A stretch of DNA of 41,866 nucleotides from CAZOWM01 sp964583615 (GTDB taxonomy: Bacteria > Spirochaetota > B62-G9 > DRHN01). Shown here in pieces: positions 41,781 through 41,866 of this stretch (the first letter of the stretch is position 1; every line of letters begins with the position of its first letter). The stretch lies in contig CAZOWM010000029.1 in the NCBI GenBank assembly GCA_964583615.1, forward strand, positions 1 to 41,866. Direction: 5' to 3'. Under the pieces are notes generated by a model. That model ran no database searches. It saw only the letters and a list, made by a program, of their open reading frames with translations, and was not told the origin of the DNA. The position numbers and the translations under genes were made by a program.

Positions 41781-41802
41781 CGGGAGGAATGTTTTACTCC
41801 CG
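41781..41802 (+). promoter_or_regulatory. Leader hairpin before the last gene
   Basis: CGGGAG (41781-41786) pairs perfectly with CTCCCG (41797-41802) around a 10-base loop, and GCC/GGC can extend it past a small bulge. It lies 10 bases upstream of the AAAGGAG ribosome-binding site. There is no T run, so it is not a terminator; it may affect translation or mRNA stability. Confidence 0.4.
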
Positions 41803-41824
41803 GGGCCAAGAAAGGAGAAAAAGT

Positions 41825-41866
41825 ATGGGAGAACTTCCAAGAAGTCCGAATGTATTTCATCCGACG
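41825..41866 (+). CDS. Start of an unidentified gene (first 14 codons)
   Basis: An ATG with AAAGGAG seven bases upstream opens a frame reading MGELPRSPNVFHPT to the right edge. The ribosome-binding site, an upstream promoter and a leader hairpin support a real gene. Fourteen residues are too few to name the product. Confidence 0.6.
   Translation, partial: MGELPRSPNVFHPT

Noticed and set aside
1..41866. Search by eye for tRNA, rRNA, CRISPR arrays, transposases, integrases and phage genes
   Set aside because: None seen; gene content and codon style look uniform, with no sign of a recently inserted element.

Overview
This window is about 42 kb of bacterial chromosome. It is gene-dense with short intergenic gaps, and I see no rRNA, tRNA, CRISPR array, insertion sequence or phage gene. 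The cell is probably Gram-negative and diderm, because it has apolipoprotein N-acyltransferase (Lnt) and five type II secretion genes. It is probably anaerobic or fermentative, because it has a 2-hydroxyacyl-CoA dehydratase pair with its oxygen-sensitive type of activator, plus cobamide salvage genes. Several features (FecR-type periplasmic protein, 7TM histidine kinase, HD-GYP regulator, an acidic membrane-anchored TPR protein) are common in spirochaetes but also occur in Deltaproteobacteria-like lineages. I cannot name the phylum from this sequence.

Region 1 (1-12.2 kb, all minus strand): the start of an L-fucose/L-arabinose isomerase-family gene, a CPBP membrane protease, dnaE, an MBL-fold hydrolase, an HDOD protein, a rhomboid protease, then a 344-bp AT-rich gap with clustered DnaA boxes (a candidate replication origin or DnaA-controlled site). 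Next come dCMP deaminase, a solitary ribosomal protein L3 gene with its own promoter, and a 969-residue acidic TPR membrane protein.

Region 2 (12.4-25.1 kb): an aminotransferase (LL-diaminopimelate aminotransferase-like), cbiZ and a nitroreductase run rightward. A signalling block follows. It has a 7TM-GAF-PAS histidine kinase with a fused FeeM/LuxI-like acyltransferase domain, a divergent HD-GYP response regulator, a second hybrid kinase and a single-domain receiver. Between these lie a frameshifted FecR pseudogene, a nitrilase-family amidase, a YbgC-type thioesterase and a stand-alone homocysteine methyltransferase.

Region 3 (25.2-32.2 kb): lnt, a histidine phosphatase and cobU form a rightward unit closed by a clear intrinsic terminator. 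Convergent to it is an operon of two 2-hydroxyacyl-CoA dehydratase-family subunits and their ATPase activator. Divergent from that operon is a SucD-like protein that lacks the phosphohistidine segment. An 8-bp inverted repeat sits between them.

Region 4 (32.2-41.9 kb): a type II secretion operon gspI-J-K-L-M, whose three pseudopilins all carry Ala instead of Gly before the cleavage site. Then come a prephenate dehydratase-ACT-DAHP synthase fusion, a GlgD-like beta-helix protein without a nucleotidyltransferase signature, a large LysM membrane protein of unknown function, and the first codons of another gene behind a promoter and leader hairpin.

The strongest candidates for something undescribed are the kinase-acyltransferase fusion, the DnaA-box cluster, the dehydratase/defective-SucD locus, the PheA-AroF fusion and the isolated rplC.
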